Shown: positions 34,857 through 44,458 of the stretch, one piece after another
How the letters are laid out: every line of letters begins with the position of its first letter
Numbering within the stretch: the stretch's first letter is position 1
Origin: a filamentous cyanobacterium ESFC-1
GTDB taxonomy: Bacteria > Cyanobacteriota > Cyanobacteriia > Cyanobacteriales > Spirulinaceae
Assembly: GCA_000380225.1 (NCBI GenBank)
Contig: KB904821.1
Coordinates: forward strand, 980,791-1,044,790
DNA length: 64,000 nucleotides
Direction: 5' to 3'
Program-made: the position numbers and the translations under genes
Notes under the pieces: model-generated
What the model saw: the letters and a program-made list of their open reading frames with translations, nothing else
Database searches by the model: none
Told to the model about the DNA's origin: nothing

Positions 34857-36017
34857 ATGCGTCCCGAATTTGATCTCTTATTATGCTGTTCTCGGACTAA
34901 AATTTCCCCCGAACAGACTCGGCGGATTCACCAACTGATTGAACAAGATATTGACTGGGATCAGGTGATGTCGTTGGCCCAGTGGCATGGTGTTAGTCCT
35001 TTGTTATATTGGCAGTTAAACGCTTTAAAATCCGAGGAATTACCGTCGCATTTTTTTAAGCAATTATCAGATTATTTTAGATATAACGTCCAGCGTAATC
35101 TGTTGTTGACTTCAAAGTTGCTCAAGTTCCTGCGCTTATGCCACGAACATGAAATCAAAGTTATGCCATTTAAGGGGCCTGTTTTAGCCACTCAGGTTTA
35201 TCAAAATATTGCCCTCCGTCAATTTTACGATCTAGATTTATTAATTCTGCCCCAGGATTTTCAGCGCGTTAAAGCTTTATTAATAGCTCAAGGTTATCAA
35301 TCCCGTTATCAACTTGATGCGGGTCAAGAAGCCCGACGATTAATTACAAATTATGAATGTGAGTTTATTCACGAAAAGCTACACATTAGCATCGATTTAC
35401 ATTGGCAATTTGCGCCCCCTTGTTTTAATTTTCAATTCCATTTAGAAAGTGCTTTAGCTCGGTCAGAAATGAGCGCGATCGCGGGTACAAAAATCCCAGT
35501 TTTAAAACCTGACGATCTGTTAATTGTTTTATGTATTAATGGCACAAAAGATGGCTGGTCTTCCTTACAGCGTATTTGTGATGTAGCCGAATTTCTCCAG
35601 AATTATCCCGATTTGAATTGGTCGCAAATCTGGCAACAAACCGAGAATTATCATTGTACGCGGATGGTCGTTTTAGGCTTATTTTTAGCTTATCGTTTGT
35701 TGGAAACGCCTCTGCCTCCCACAGCTTGGGATAAACTCAAACAAGACCCCGCGATCGCGTCAATGGGTCAACAAGTGTGCGATCGCATTTTAGGAGAAGC
35801 CCCGGCTTATTCCAATCGCATACAATTAGCGCATTTTGCTTTGAAATTGCAAGCCAATTTTTGGCAGAAACTTCATTATGGCTGGCAACTTATCTTTGCA
35901 ATTAATGAGCGAGATTTGGCTTTCATCAGTCTACCTAAAGGATTCTTTCTGCTCTATTATCCCCTGCGGTGCTTGCGCTTAATTTTAAAATATGCTTTAC
36001 ATCAAAAAGTACCTTAG
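34857..36017 (+). CDS. PF14907-type nucleotidyltransferase-fold protein
   Basis: The 386-residue protein has an all-alpha N-terminus, then the nucleotidyltransferase-like core LCHEHEIKVMPFKGPVLATQ followed by LRQFYDLDLLILPQDF, in which the catalytic D-x-D pair (DLD) is present, and IDLHWQFAPPCFNFQF. This is the uncharacterised PF14907 family, often found in peptide-tailoring or lasso-peptide gene sets. It probably forms an operon with the exporter (44 bases). Target unknown. The GC content is lower than in the neighbouring genes. Confidence 0.78.
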   Translation: MRPEFDLLLCCSRTKISPEQTRRIHQLIEQDIDWDQVMSLAQWHGVSPLLYWQLNALKSEELPSHFFKQLSDYFRYNVQRNLLLTSKLLKFLRLCHEHEIKVMPFKGPVLATQVYQNIALRQFYDLDLLILPQDFQRVKALLIAQGYQSRYQLDAGQEARRLITNYECEFIHEKLHISIDLHWQFAPPCFNFQFHLESALARSEMSAIAGTKIPVLKPDDLLIVLCINGTKDGWSSLQRICDVAEFLQNYPDLNWSQIWQQTENYHCTRMVVLGLFLAYRLLETPLPPTAWDKLKQDPAIASMGQQVCDRILGEAPAYSNRIQLAHFALKLQANFWQKLHYGWQLIFAINERDLAFISLPKGFFLLYYPLRCLRLILKYALHQKVP

Positions 36018-36115
36018 TAAATAGTAATAAGCGCTGAACTTGCCAAAAAATCCAGATTAATCTTCTCTACTTACTTACTCCCTGAATTATTATTTACTGA
36101 TTCCTTTATTGATTT

Positions 36116-37096
36116 ATGAATTCTGCCATTTCTGCATCTGAAGCGACTCGTATCTCAGAAAATCAGCCCATTATTCAAACCTGGGAACTATCTAAAACCT
36201 ATCGAACTGGATTTTGGATGCAGCAAAAAATACAGTCTCTTAAAAGCTGTACCTTATCAGTTTATGAAGGGGAAACCTTTGGCTTGCTTGGGCCCAATGG
36301 TGCTGGCAAAACAACAATTATTAAAGTTTTACTGGGTATAATTAAAAAAACTAGCGGACGAGCTACAGTATTAGGAAAACCTGTGGGCGATCGCGCCGCC
36401 AAACAATATATCGGTTACTTACCCGAAAATGCTTATTTCTATGATTATTTAACCGGGTGGGAATTTCTCCACCTTGCCGCCAGTTTATTTAAAATTCCCC
36501 GTAAAACCCAAACCGAAAGAATTAAAGGACTCCTCGATTTAGTCGGACTCGACCAAAAGACCGCCAAACAGAAACAACTGCGGCAATACTCCAAAGGAAT
36601 GCTGCAACGCATTGGAGTCGCCCAAGCCCTTATCAACAACCCCGAAATCGTCTTTCTCGACGAACCCATGTCCGGCTTAGACCCCATTGGTCGCTATCGC
36701 ATTCGCCAGATTATATTATCCCTCAAAGAACAAGGCAAAACCATCTTTTTCAACTCTCATATTTTGTCAGATGTTGAAGAAATTTGCGATCGCGTCGCCA
36801 TTCTTTCCCAAGGAAATCTGCTGGTTTCCGGGTCTCTCGACGAACTTCTCGGCCCCACCGATGCCTTTCAAGTCCGAGGTCGAGGGGGCAATCCCGAACA
36901 ACTCCAACAACAGCTTATTAACTTTCAAATTAAGCGCGATCGCTGGCAAGGTCAACTCAACAGCGACCCGACGGCCTTCCTCGCAACCCTTCCTGAAATG
37001 GATGCCAAAATCATCAGTCTAACTCGTCAACGTCTCTCCCTCGAAGATTACTTTATGCAGCAACTCCAACCCGAAGGAATCATGAATAATCAATAA
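36116..37096 (+). CDS. ABC transporter ATP-binding protein (ABC-2 type)
   Basis: The 326-residue ATPase has Walker A GPNGAGKTT, signature YSKGMLQRIGVAQAL, Walker B IVFLDEPMSGLDP and switch His in FFNSHILSDVEEICDRVAIL. The N-terminal segment before the fold (SENQPIIQTWELSKTYRTGF) and the C-terminal DUF4162-like region (residues 240-320) suit the ABC-2/CcmA-type group. No permease gene lies beside it; a distant permease must serve. It is 98 bases after the nucleotidyltransferase gene, on the same strand, so it might belong to the same unit. Confidence 0.9.
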   Translation: MNSAISASEATRISENQPIIQTWELSKTYRTGFWMQQKIQSLKSCTLSVYEGETFGLLGPNGAGKTTIIKVLLGIIKKTSGRATVLGKPVGDRAAKQYIGYLPENAYFYDYLTGWEFLHLAASLFKIPRKTQTERIKGLLDLVGLDQKTAKQKQLRQYSKGMLQRIGVAQALINNPEIVFLDEPMSGLDPIGRYRIRQIILSLKEQGKTIFFNSHILSDVEEICDRVAILSQGNLLVSGSLDELLGPTDAFQVRGRGGNPEQLQQQLINFQIKRDRWQGQLNSDPTAFLATLPEMDAKIISLTRQRLSLEDYFMQQLQPEGIMNNQ

Positions 37097-37105
37097 TGGG
37101 TTATA

Positions 37106-37242
37106 TAGCATTTTTTGATGCAATATAAATCTATGTTTACTTTAAAAGGAATAGACCCAAAGGAATAGGTAAAGAAATTACGGCGCATTTCTTTGAGAGC
37201 CGAAAACTGTAATTGAAAGTCATATTTTTTTAAAAAATGCTA
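37106..37242. mobile_element. MITE-like element with terminal inverted repeats
   Basis: The ends TAGCATTTTTT and AAAAAATGCTA are perfect inverted repeats, each flanked by TA. The 137-bp interior is A/T-rich with no ORF. TA flanks fit target duplication by IS630/Tc1-mariner-type elements. It lies between two operons with no effect on coding. Confidence 0.7.
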
Positions 37243-37326
37243 TAGTTATTGGTTATTAGTTTTTGATTCTATCGTTGCCAATTATTGTTCATTGTAAATT
37301 GTTAATTATAAATTATTAATTATTCA

Positions 37327-39423
37327 ATGGAAGAACTACTAACCACCCTCCCCGATACGCCCATTTTTGCCTTTACCCTGCTCATTCTGGTGGTTCTGTT
37401 CATTCCGCCCATCTTTGAACAGTTACGCTTACCCGGATTAGTCGGATTAATCGTTGCCGGAGTCGCCCTAGGCCCGAGTGGTTTACAACTGCTTGACCCC
37501 GAAACCGACACTCTCGAACTCCTCACTGACATCGGCAAGATTTACTTAATGTTCGTAGCCGGTTTAGAAATCGACCTCGCCGAATTTCGTAAAAAAAAGA
37601 ACCGTTCCCTCGGCTTTGGGATTGCCACCTTTATCCTCCCCTTACTCGCTGGCGTAGCTGTTAGCCGTGGCTTTGGGTTTGATTGGAATGCCGCCTTTCT
37701 CATTGGGTCGCTGCTGGCTTCTCATACCCTCTTGGGCTACCCCATTGTTAACCGCTTGGGAGTGTTGCGAAACGAAGCCGTTACCGTCACCATTGGGGCG
37801 ACCATTTTCACCGATATTGCCGCCTTATTAGTTCTGGCCATTTGTGTGTCGATTCACGATGGCGACTTTTCCGCCGCCAGTTTAATCATGCAACTCATGG
37901 CTTTAGGATTGTACGCGATCGCGGTGTTGTTTGGCTTTGACTGGGCCGGAAAAGAGTATTTTCGACGCACCGGAGACGAAGAAAGCAACCAGTTTCTCTT
38001 TGTCCTCGCCGCCGTTTTTCTCGCCGCGTTGGGCGCACAACTGATTAGCGTTGATAGAATTGTCGGGGCTTTCCTCGCCGGATTAGCCGTTAACGATGTC
38101 GTCGGTCACGGGCCTGTCGAGGAAAAAGTCGAATTTGTCGGCAGTACCCTTTTTATTCCCTTCTTCTTTGTGGGAATGGGCTTACTCCTCAATATTCAAG
38201 CCTTTGTAGAAGCGATAACCACCCCCGTCGGCCTGGGTTTAACCGTGGCGATTATCCTTGCCCTCATCGTCAGCAAATTCCTAGCCGCCACTACCGCCAA
38301 ACTGCTGTATCGCTACACTTGGTACGAAACCCTGACGATATGGTCGCTCTCCCTCCCCCAAGTTGCCGCCACCCTCGCTGCTGCCCTCGCGGGATATCAA
38401 GCCGTCAACTCCCAAGGGGAAACCTTAATTTCTGAAGCGGTTTTCAACGCCGTCATTGTGATGATGTTGATTACTGCCATATTGGGCCCGGTTTTAACCA
38501 CTCGTTTTGCCAGTCATCTCTCAGTTCCTGACGTTGACCTAGACTCGAAAACCGCCGCCAGTTACGGCGATGACCTCCTACTCTCCCCACCGCGACCCCA
38601 ACCCGAACACTTTACCGTCGTTGTTCCCGTTTACAATCCCTTCACCACTCAATATTTAATCGAAATGGGCGCACTGCTGGCCCGTCACGAAGGCGGAAAC
38701 CTAGTTCCCCTATCAGTTGCGACGGCTCACGTTCACATGGACGACCCCCAACTGGATATGGAATTGGCCAAAAGTCAACGCCTCATCGAACGGGCTAAAG
38801 AAGTCAGCCAAAGGTTTGACCTGAATGCCAACCCCATTATCCGCATTGATGATGACGTGGCTCACGCCATTAGCCGCGTTGCCAGGGAACAAAACGCGAA
38901 TTTGGTGGTAATGGGGTGGAGTGAAAAAATGAGCCTACGGGCCCGCTTATTTGGCAATATCATCGACCAGGTGTTTTGGTCGTCTCATTGTCCGGTGGCG
39001 GTGATGCGCTTACTTGACGAACCGATTAATATTCAGACGATTCTCGTCCCGATGAAGAATATCACACCCCGGACGGTGCGGACTATGCAGTTTGCTCAGG
39101 TGTTTGCCGATACGAATCAAGCCGTGGTGATGTTACTGCACGTTTGCGCCCCCGGTACACCTCCCGACCAAATTTTAATTTTTGAAGACCAGTTGCAGCA
39201 GGTGTTACAACAATCGCCAATCAGCGTGGAAACGAATATTAAAACGATTGTATGCGAGGATGTGGCGGATATGATTGTTCAGATGTCTCACTCTTTTGAT
39301 TTGGTGGTGATGCGGTCGATGCGTCGCCGGACTGCGGGGGGTTTAGCGGTGAGTAATGTCACAACGGAGGTGATTAAGCAGTTGAGTTGTTCTTTGGTGT
39401 TGTTTGGGGAACCTCATACTTAG
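37327..39423 (+). CDS. CPA2-family cation:proton antiporter with universal stress protein domains
   Basis: The 698-residue protein has about 12 membrane spans in the first 400 residues (FAFTLLILVVLFIPPIFEQL, LPGLVGLIVAGVALGPSGLQ, KIYLMFVAGLEIDLAEF, IPFFFVGMGLLL) as in Na+/H+ exchangers of the CPA2 group. The C-terminal 270 residues are two USP-like modules (HFTVVVPVYNPFTTQYLIEM, ANLVVMGWSEKMSLRARLFG, FDLVVMRSMRRR). This fusion is common in cyanobacteria; the USP part may sense nucleotides or stress. It is preceded by a MITE and has no obvious operon partner. Confidence 0.9.
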   Translation: MEELLTTLPDTPIFAFTLLILVVLFIPPIFEQLRLPGLVGLIVAGVALGPSGLQLLDPETDTLELLTDIGKIYLMFVAGLEIDLAEFRKKKNRSLGFGIATFILPLLAGVAVSRGFGFDWNAAFLIGSLLASHTLLGYPIVNRLGVLRNEAVTVTIGATIFTDIAALLVLAICVSIHDGDFSAASLIMQLMALGLYAIAVLFGFDWAGKEYFRRTGDEESNQFLFVLAAVFLAALGAQLISVDRIVGAFLAGLAVNDVVGHGPVEEKVEFVGSTLFIPFFFVGMGLLLNIQAFVEAITTPVGLGLTVAIILALIVSKFLAATTAKLLYRYTWYETLTIWSLSLPQVAATLAAALAGYQAVNSQGETLISEAVFNAVIVMMLITAILGPVLTTRFASHLSVPDVDLDSKTAASYGDDLLLSPPRPQPEHFTVVVPVYNPFTTQYLIEMGALLARHEGGNLVPLSVATAHVHMDDPQLDMELAKSQRLIERAKEVSQRFDLNANPIIRIDDDVAHAISRVAREQNANLVVMGWSEKMSLRARLFGNIIDQVFWSSHCPVAVMRLLDEPINIQTILVPMKNITPRTVRTMQFAQVFADTNQAVVMLLHVCAPGTPPDQILIFEDQLQQVLQQSPISVETNIKTIVCEDVADMIVQMSHSFDLVVMRSMRRRTAGGLAVSNVTTEVIKQLSCSLVLFGEPHT

Positions 39424-39500
39424 TTGTTCGTTGTTTGTTGTGGGTTACTACTGCGATTGAGTCCAAGGACTAATGACTAATGATTAGGGACTCATTACAA
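39424..39500. repeat. Short GACTAAT heptamer run at the HAD gene start
   Basis: GACTAATGACTAATGATTAG is built of GACTAAT heptamers (39466-39485), overlapping the apparent upstream start of the HAD gene. This supports the later start at 39537. Confidence 0.6.
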
Positions 39501-39536
39501 TTATTTACAAAAGCACCAGTACATAGGGATGAGTCA

Positions 39537-40244
39537 ATGCTCAGGATTTTTACGGACTTTGATGGGCCGATTATGGATGTGTCCGAACGGTATTATCAGG
39601 TGTATTTGTGGTGCTTGAAACAATGCCAACAGCCGCATCAGGCGACCAAAGTTCTCTCAAAGTCTGAATTTTGGCAGTTGAAGCGAGCCTTTGTTCGAGA
39701 AAGCAAAATCGGGCAAATTTCGGGTTTAACGCCAGAACAAGGCCGAAAGTTCGCGTTGTTGCGTCGGGAGAATATCCACAGTCTGCCTTATCTGGTTTAT
39801 GACCGTCCGATTCCTAGTGCTGTAGCGACGCTCGAACGCTTGCAAGATAGCGACGATGTGGATTTGGGCGTTATTACGATGCGGCGTTGGCGAGAGTTAG
39901 AGATTCCTCTCGAACAAAATCGTCTCAAACGCTTTTTTCGGTGCGATCGCTGCTATTGTTTGCAAAATGACGATCCCAAAAATACCGATACCGAAGACAA
40001 AACGCGCTTGATGAAACGGGCTTTAACTGAACTGCCTCCGGTACGGGAAACCTGGATGATTGGCGATACAGAGGCGGATATTGTGGCGGCGAAAACCCAT
40101 GATGTTCGGGCGATCGCCGTGTTGTCCGGGATTCGCGATCGCGATCGCCTACAACAATTTGAACCCGACTACATTGTTCAAGATTTGGCGGCTGCCGTTG
40201 CTTTGATCTCCGAGCGCTCTACTTTTTCTAAGTTGTTGCTCTAA
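39537..40244 (+). CDS. HAD-superfamily hydrolase
   Basis: The ATG at 39537 (MLRIFTDFDGPIMDV) places the HAD motif I at the N-terminus as usual; the upstream ATG at 39480 lies in repeat DNA. The 235-residue protein has motif I FTDFDGPIMD, motif II in LGVITMRRW, and motif III/IV MIGDTEADIVAAKTHDVRAI. The cap domain is helical (about 20-90). A small-molecule phosphatase is likely (phosphoglycolate-type fold); the substrate is unknown. Confidence 0.85.
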   Translation: MLRIFTDFDGPIMDVSERYYQVYLWCLKQCQQPHQATKVLSKSEFWQLKRAFVRESKIGQISGLTPEQGRKFALLRRENIHSLPYLVYDRPIPSAVATLERLQDSDDVDLGVITMRRWRELEIPLEQNRLKRFFRCDRCYCLQNDDPKNTDTEDKTRLMKRALTELPPVRETWMIGDTEADIVAAKTHDVRAIAVLSGIRDRDRLQQFEPDYIVQDLAAAVALISERSTFSKLLL

Positions 40245-40254
40245 GTTTTGCCTT

Positions 40255-40869
40255 TTAACGCAAAAAGCTACTCATCAACCAAAACACCAAAAATGCGACC
40301 AAAGTAGCAAACTGGTTTTGGCTGATACCTGGGGAATTCAAAGAGCCACCGAGTAACACCCCTAAACCAACGCCCAAAACCAAACCAATCAAAGTCATCA
40401 ACACCGCCCGACCGAAGCGTTTTTCTTTGCGGTTGATGAAATAAATATTGGCACAAAATCCTAACGCCATGGTGAGGGAAGGAATTGTACTCTGGGGATT
40501 AGGATCGAGAAAGGTCAGCAAGCCTAACAAGACAAACGTTCCTGCCGGAATCAAGACATCCGACCGAGACGGCGTATCAATCAACTCCTGCATCCAAGTC
40601 GGGGAAGAATTGACATTTTGAGTTGTGGTTTTAGGAGGAGCCGGGGTGACTCGCTCTGGAAAGCGAATGCGCTCTGGGACTTTAATTTTCCCTTCTTGAC
40701 GCATTTTGAGGCGCTCCATAATCACGGCATCGTAAGCCGCTTCTAGACTTTCGACCAACTTGCGATCGTCGCGATTTTGTTGGCTCAAGCGATTACGAGC
40801 TTCTTGAATTTCCTCAAAAGAAGCATCCTTGGTGACCCCAAGCAGTTCATAGGGATTTTGATCGCTCAT
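40255..40869 (-). CDS. CPP1-like J-like domain membrane protein
   Basis: The 204-residue protein begins with a degenerate J-like domain (DQNPYELLGVTKDASFEEIQ, without HPD), then a proline-rich linker (ERVTPAPPKTTTQN) and three membrane spans (VLIPAGTFVLLGLLTFL, MALGFCANIYFI, RAVLMTLIGLVLGVGLGVLL plus a C-terminal one). This is the CPP1 (DUF3353) family, whose plant member stabilises protochlorophyllide reductase in plastids. The cyanobacterial role is inferred. Convergent with the HAD gene, 10 bases apart. Confidence 0.87.
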   Translation of the reverse strand: MSDQNPYELLGVTKDASFEEIQEARNRLSQQNRDDRKLVESLEAAYDAVIMERLKMRQEGKIKVPERIRFPERVTPAPPKTTTQNVNSSPTWMQELIDTPSRSDVLIPAGTFVLLGLLTFLDPNPQSTIPSLTMALGFCANIYFINRKEKRFGRAVLMTLIGLVLGVGLGVLLGGSLNSPGISQNQFATLVAFLVFWLMSSFLR

Positions 40870-40920
40870 CGAGTAAAACCTCCGAGATAGGCCCGTTGTA
40901 ACTAGCAGTTATCGTACCCA

Positions 40921-41140
40921 ATTTGACATCCTCACCGCCGTCAAGGGACGGTGATTTCTAAATCTTGCAATTCCGGTTTGGAGCTTCGTTCACCGTTGCA
41001 TACCATAGTTAAAACCATGTACTGTCTTACACGGAGTCTACAGACTTTCCACCGATTGCAGAGTCCCGATCCCGCCAAAGAAAGCGGTAGGGTATGATTT
41101 TTTCCATCTCTCGTTAGTTTAGCTCAAATTGCGGCAAGCC
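40921..41140 (-). mobile_element. Solo IS200/IS605-type end (transposon relic)
   Basis: On the minus strand a CACCGTCCCTTGACGGCGGTG-like hairpin (arms CACCGTCC/GGACGGTG-type, 40930-40955) is followed by AGGATGTCAA, the usual right end of tnpB-carrying IS605-family elements in cyanobacteria. The left 180 bases have no intact tnpB. It lies between CPP1-like and petC genes. Confidence 0.6.
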
Positions 41141-41364
41141 CTGATGGACTTATTGACAAACGAGGCGATCGCGAATGGGTTTCTCTGTGCGAGGAACGAC
41201 GATTTTCTGTAATAATTTAAAACGGAAGTTGTAAAGCTTTATCAACTCCAAGGGCTTTACAAAAGCGTGGGAAGGCTGGCAAGCTCAGTCAAGCGATTCT
41301 GCGATCGCCAATACAAAAAAACAACAAGGAATAGTTTACATAACTTTACGTTCAACGATTTACT
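41141..41364 (+). promoter_or_regulatory. petC leader, no ORF
   Basis: A 220-base leader with HIP1 sites and AAGGCTGGCAAGCTC-type purine tracts. No promoter boxes can be fixed with confidence. Confidence 0.3.
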
Positions 41365-41907
41365 ATGGCACAAAGTTCTGCATCCTCAGATGTCCCCAAT
41401 ATGGGACGACGGCAATTCATGAATTTATTAACCTTTGGAACCGCCGCCGCTACCGCAGCCGGGGCGTTGTATCCCGTGGTTAAATACTTTATTCCGCCGT
41501 CTAGTGGCGGTGCTGGGGGCGGCATGATTGCCAAAGATGCCCTAGGTAACGATGTGGTAGCCAGCGAATTTCTCGCCGAACACAAACCCGGCGAACGGGC
41601 CCTAGCCCAAGGCTTAAAAGGCGACCCCACCTACGTTATCGTCACCGAAGACAACGAAATCGCCAGCTACGGCCTCAACGCCGTTTGTACCCACCTCGGT
41701 TGCGTTGTGCCGTGGAATGCCAGCGAAAACAAATTCATCTGCCCTTGTCACGGTTCCCAATACAACGCCGAAGGGAAAGTCGTGCGCGGGCCGGCCCCTC
41801 TGTCTTTGGCCTTGGTTCACGCCAATGTCAGCGACGATGGCAAAGTCGCCTTCACCAACTGGGAAGAAACCGACTTCCGCACCGAATCCGAACCCTGGTG
41901 GACTTAA
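41365..41907 (+). CDS. petC: Cytochrome b6f Rieske iron-sulfur protein
   Basis: The 180-residue protein has an N-terminal Tat-like anchor ([20 protein letters not shown]), a glycine hinge (SSGGAGGGM, 46-54) and the [2Fe-2S] motifs CTHLGC (Cys108, His110) and CPCHGSQY (Cys126, His129). It carries electrons from plastoquinol to cytochrome f on the lumen side of the thylakoid membrane. petA follows 42 bases later, the standard petCA operon. This is the intact, major-type Rieske protein. Confidence 0.98.
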   Translation: MAQSSASSDVPNMGRRQFMNLLTFGTAAATAAGALYPVVKYFIPPSSGGAGGGMIAKDALGNDVVASEFLAEHKPGERALAQGLKGDPTYVIVTEDNEIASYGLNAVCTHLGCVVPWNASENKFICPCHGSQYNAEGKVVRGPAPLSLALVHANVSDDGKVAFTNWEETDFRTESEPWWT

Positions 41908-41949
41908 ATATTATTCAACTCAGACGCAATCCTTTCGATCAACTAAAAG

Positions 41950-42939
41950 ATGAGAACACCTCCAATATCCGCGTTTTGGCAGACTGCTAAAACCACCTTA
42001 CTCAAAAGTTTTATACTGGCGATCGCCACTATTGCCTTTTTCTTCGCCAGCGACATCGCCGTTCCCCAAGCGGCTGCCGCTTATCCCTTCTGGGCCCAAG
42101 AAACTGCCCCAGAAACCCCCCGCGAAGCCACAGGCCGCATTGTGTGCGCCAACTGCCACCTGGCTGAAAAAGCCGTTGACATCGAACTGCCCTTATCCAT
42201 CGCCCCCGACACCGTATTTGAAGCCGTGGTCAAAATTCCTTATGACCTCGACACCCAACAAGTCCTTGGTGATGGTTCTAAAGGCGGCCTCAACGTCGGG
42301 GCAGTTCTAATGTTGCCTGAAGGCTTCAAAATTGCGCCTCCTGACCGCATTCCCGCAGAAATGCAAGAAAAGGTCGGCGGCGTGTACTTCCAGCCTTATC
42401 GCGAAGATATGGAAAACGTGACCCTTGTTGGCCCCTTACCCGGCGACCAATATCAAGAAATCGTTTTCCCCGTCTTATCTCCGAATCCCAAAGAAGACAA
42501 AAACCTGCACTTTGGTAAATATCCCATTCATCTCGGTGGTAATCGCGGTCGCGGCCAAGTTTATCCCACCGGACAAAGCAGCAACAACAACGTCTTTACC
42601 AGCACCAAAGCCGGAACCATCACCAGCATCACTGAAGCCGATGCTGGGGGCTACAGCGTCGCGATCGCGACCGCAGACGGCAGCGAAGCCATGGTAGACG
42701 TTCCCCCAGGCCCTGAACTCATTGTCAGCGAAGGTCAAACCGTCGCCGCCGGTGAAGCCCTGACCACTAACCCCAACGTCGGTGGTTTCGGTCAAGAAGA
42801 CAGCGAAATCGTCTTACAAGACCCCAACCGCGTCAAATGGTTAATGGTCTTCTTTGTGGGGATTGCTTTGGGTCAAACCTTCCTCGTCCTCAAGAAGAAA
42901 CAAATCGAACGGGTCCAAGCGGCTGAAATGAATTTCTAA
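41950..42939 (+). CDS. petA: Cytochrome f
   Basis: The 329-residue precursor has a Sec signal ([22 protein letters not shown]); mature protein starts YPFWAQE with the axial haem ligand Tyr. The covalent haem site is CANCH ([10 protein letters not shown]). The large domain ends in a basic-patch region and a C-terminal membrane anchor ([16 protein letters not shown]) with a cytoplasmic tail. It passes electrons to plastocyanin or cytochrome c6. Second gene of petCA, with a strong terminator after it. Confidence 0.98.
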   Translation: MRTPPISAFWQTAKTTLLKSFILAIATIAFFFASDIAVPQAAAAYPFWAQETAPETPREATGRIVCANCHLAEKAVDIELPLSIAPDTVFEAVVKIPYDLDTQQVLGDGSKGGLNVGAVLMLPEGFKIAPPDRIPAEMQEKVGGVYFQPYREDMENVTLVGPLPGDQYQEIVFPVLSPNPKEDKNLHFGKYPIHLGGNRGRGQVYPTGQSSNNNVFTSTKAGTITSITEADAGGYSVAIATADGSEAMVDVPPGPELIVSEGQTVAAGEALTTNPNVGGFGQEDSEIVLQDPNRVKWLMVFFVGIALGQTFLVLKKKQIERVQAAEMNF

Positions 42940-42965
42940 CGCTCACTTGGATTGACTTTCTAAGC

Positions 42966-43001
42966 GGGGACGGGTTATTTTTTAGCCCGTTCCCCTTTTT
43001 T
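42966..43001 (+). terminator. Terminator of petCA
   Basis: Stem GGGGACGGGTTA with TAGCCCGTTCCCC (one bulge, one G-T pair) is followed by six T bases, 26 bases after the petA stop. Confidence 0.85.
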
Positions 43002-43002
43002 C

Positions 43003-43361
43003 AGTCATCAGTCTCTAAGGGGCAGTGGGCAGTGGGCAGTAGGCAGCTTTTTCAGTTATCAGCCTCTAAGGGGCTCCTCGGCAATCGGCAATCGGCAGTC
43101 GGGGGGGGAGTGGGGATTTTGCCCCAGAAAGGGGGTCAGAAACTTTGGCCTACAGGGTAAATTCTAAAAGAGGCTCAAAGCTATGCTGTATAAAGATTAC
43201 AGCCTCAAAAAATAAATTTAAGTTTCGCGCGAGTGTTATCAGTTTTTGGGCAGGGGGTTGGGTTGAGGTAATGAAACCCAGTAACCAACAACCAACAACA
43301 AAGGACAAAAGACAAAGGACAAAAGACAAAGGACAAAAGACAAAAGACAAAGGACTAATAA
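43003..43361 (-). repeat. Dispersed repeat family A and CAAAGGA/CAAAAGA heptamers, upstream of chlM
   Basis: Family A in reverse orientation: CAGTCATCAG, AAGGGGCAGTGGGCAGTG, GGCAATCGGCAATCGGCAGT, CCCCAGAAAGGGGGTCAGAA, ACTTTGG, GAGGCTCAAAGC, GTTATCAG. From about 43285 it becomes CCAACAA then CAAAGGA/CAAAAGA heptamers (about 10) that end five bases before the chlM start. No gene is seen. Confidence 0.88.
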
Positions 43362-44048
43362 ATGAACACCCTCGACGATAAAACAATTGTAAAAGACTAT
43401 TTCAACGCCACGGGATTTGACCGTTGGCGGAATATTTATGGCAACGGCGAAGTTAATAAAGTACAACTGGATATTCGCACCGGCCATCAACAAACCATCG
43501 ACACGGTTATTTCTTGGTTGAAAGCCGATGGTAATTTGAATCAAATTAGCGTTTGTGATGCGGGTTGTGGGGTAGGTAGTTTATCTATTCCTCTGGCTCA
43601 ACAAGGGGCAACCGTGTACGCTAGTGATATTTCTGAGAAAATGGTCGGGGAAGCGAAAGACCGGGCTATTCAGGTTTTAGGAAATAATAATAAAGTCAGT
43701 TTTGCGGTGCAAGACCTCGAAAAGTTAACACAACCTTGTCATACGGTGGTGTGTTTGGATGTGTTGATTCATTATCCCCAGAGTGAAGCCCTAGAAATGA
43801 TTGAACATTTAGCGGCGTTGGCTCAATCGCGATTTATTGTGAGTTTTGCCCCGAAAACGTTGTATTTGTCGATGTTGAAAAAGGTGGGAGAGTTTTTTCC
43901 GGGGCCGAGTAAAACAACGCGGGCTTATCAACATTTAGAAGCGGAGATTATTCGGATTTTACTCGATCGCGGCTTTCATATTGAACGGAAGGGGATGACG
44001 AGTACCAGTTTTTATTATGCTCGGATTCTCGAAGCGGTGCGAGATTAA
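43362..44048 (+). CDS. chlM: Magnesium-protoporphyrin IX methyltransferase
   Basis: This 228-residue SAM-dependent enzyme methylates Mg-protoporphyrin in chlorophyll synthesis. The SAM loop is VCDAGCGVGSLSIPLAQQG (about 64-82), followed by VYASDISEKMVGEA, CLDVLIHYPQSEA and FIVSFAPKTLYLSMLKKVGE, the ChlM signature. Intact. Its 5' leader is heptamer DNA with no Shine-Dalgarno between the array and ATG (ACTAATAA). A hairpin terminator follows. Confidence 0.95.
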   Translation: MNTLDDKTIVKDYFNATGFDRWRNIYGNGEVNKVQLDIRTGHQQTIDTVISWLKADGNLNQISVCDAGCGVGSLSIPLAQQGATVYASDISEKMVGEAKDRAIQVLGNNNKVSFAVQDLEKLTQPCHTVVCLDVLIHYPQSEALEMIEHLAALAQSRFIVSFAPKTLYLSMLKKVGEFFPGPSKTTRAYQHLEAEIIRILLDRGFHIERKGMTSTSFYYARILEAVRD

Positions 44049-44081
44049 GTTTAATTTCAAAAATCGTATTATTCACTACAA

Positions 44082-44135
44082 GATTCGCCTACATTCATTC
44101 TGGAAAATTTAAGAAGAATGTGGGCGATTTTTATG
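44082..44135 (+). terminator. Terminator after chlM
   Basis: ATTCGCCTACATTC pairs with GAATGTGGGCGAT (one bulge) around a 20-base loop, followed by TTTTTATGG. Confidence 0.65.
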
Positions 44136-44458
44136 GGGTTGAGAAAATGGCTGAACCAGCGCGATTGAGGGGGCGATCGCCCTTTGGGGGGGAAGCCGGA
44201 TTTTGCGAAAACGAATATAATAAAAAATAGATTATTTTGAGTTAGTAACTCAACTCAGTTTTAGCGAGGCCACACGCTGCTTTCAGTTGGTCGGGGGTTC
44301 GTGTTTCAATCGTTGAATATTTCGTTGTTTTAACATCGCTCTGAGCAGATTAAGTTAAAAGCGATTATATTTTTTAAAGTTTACGATAATTTTTAGTAAT
44401 AACCCAGGACTCTGCTTCTACCCCATTCAAGAAGATATTAGTGGGCTGAAATCTAGAT
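44136..44458 (+). promoter_or_regulatory. Leader region of the FIST-kinase operon
   Basis: 322 bases with no ORF. It carries the perfect GGGCGATCGCCC palindrome (about 44172-44183) and AGTTAGTAACTCAACT (44241-44256, a near-palindrome). The region is presumably the promoter of the FIST gene. Confidence 0.35.
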
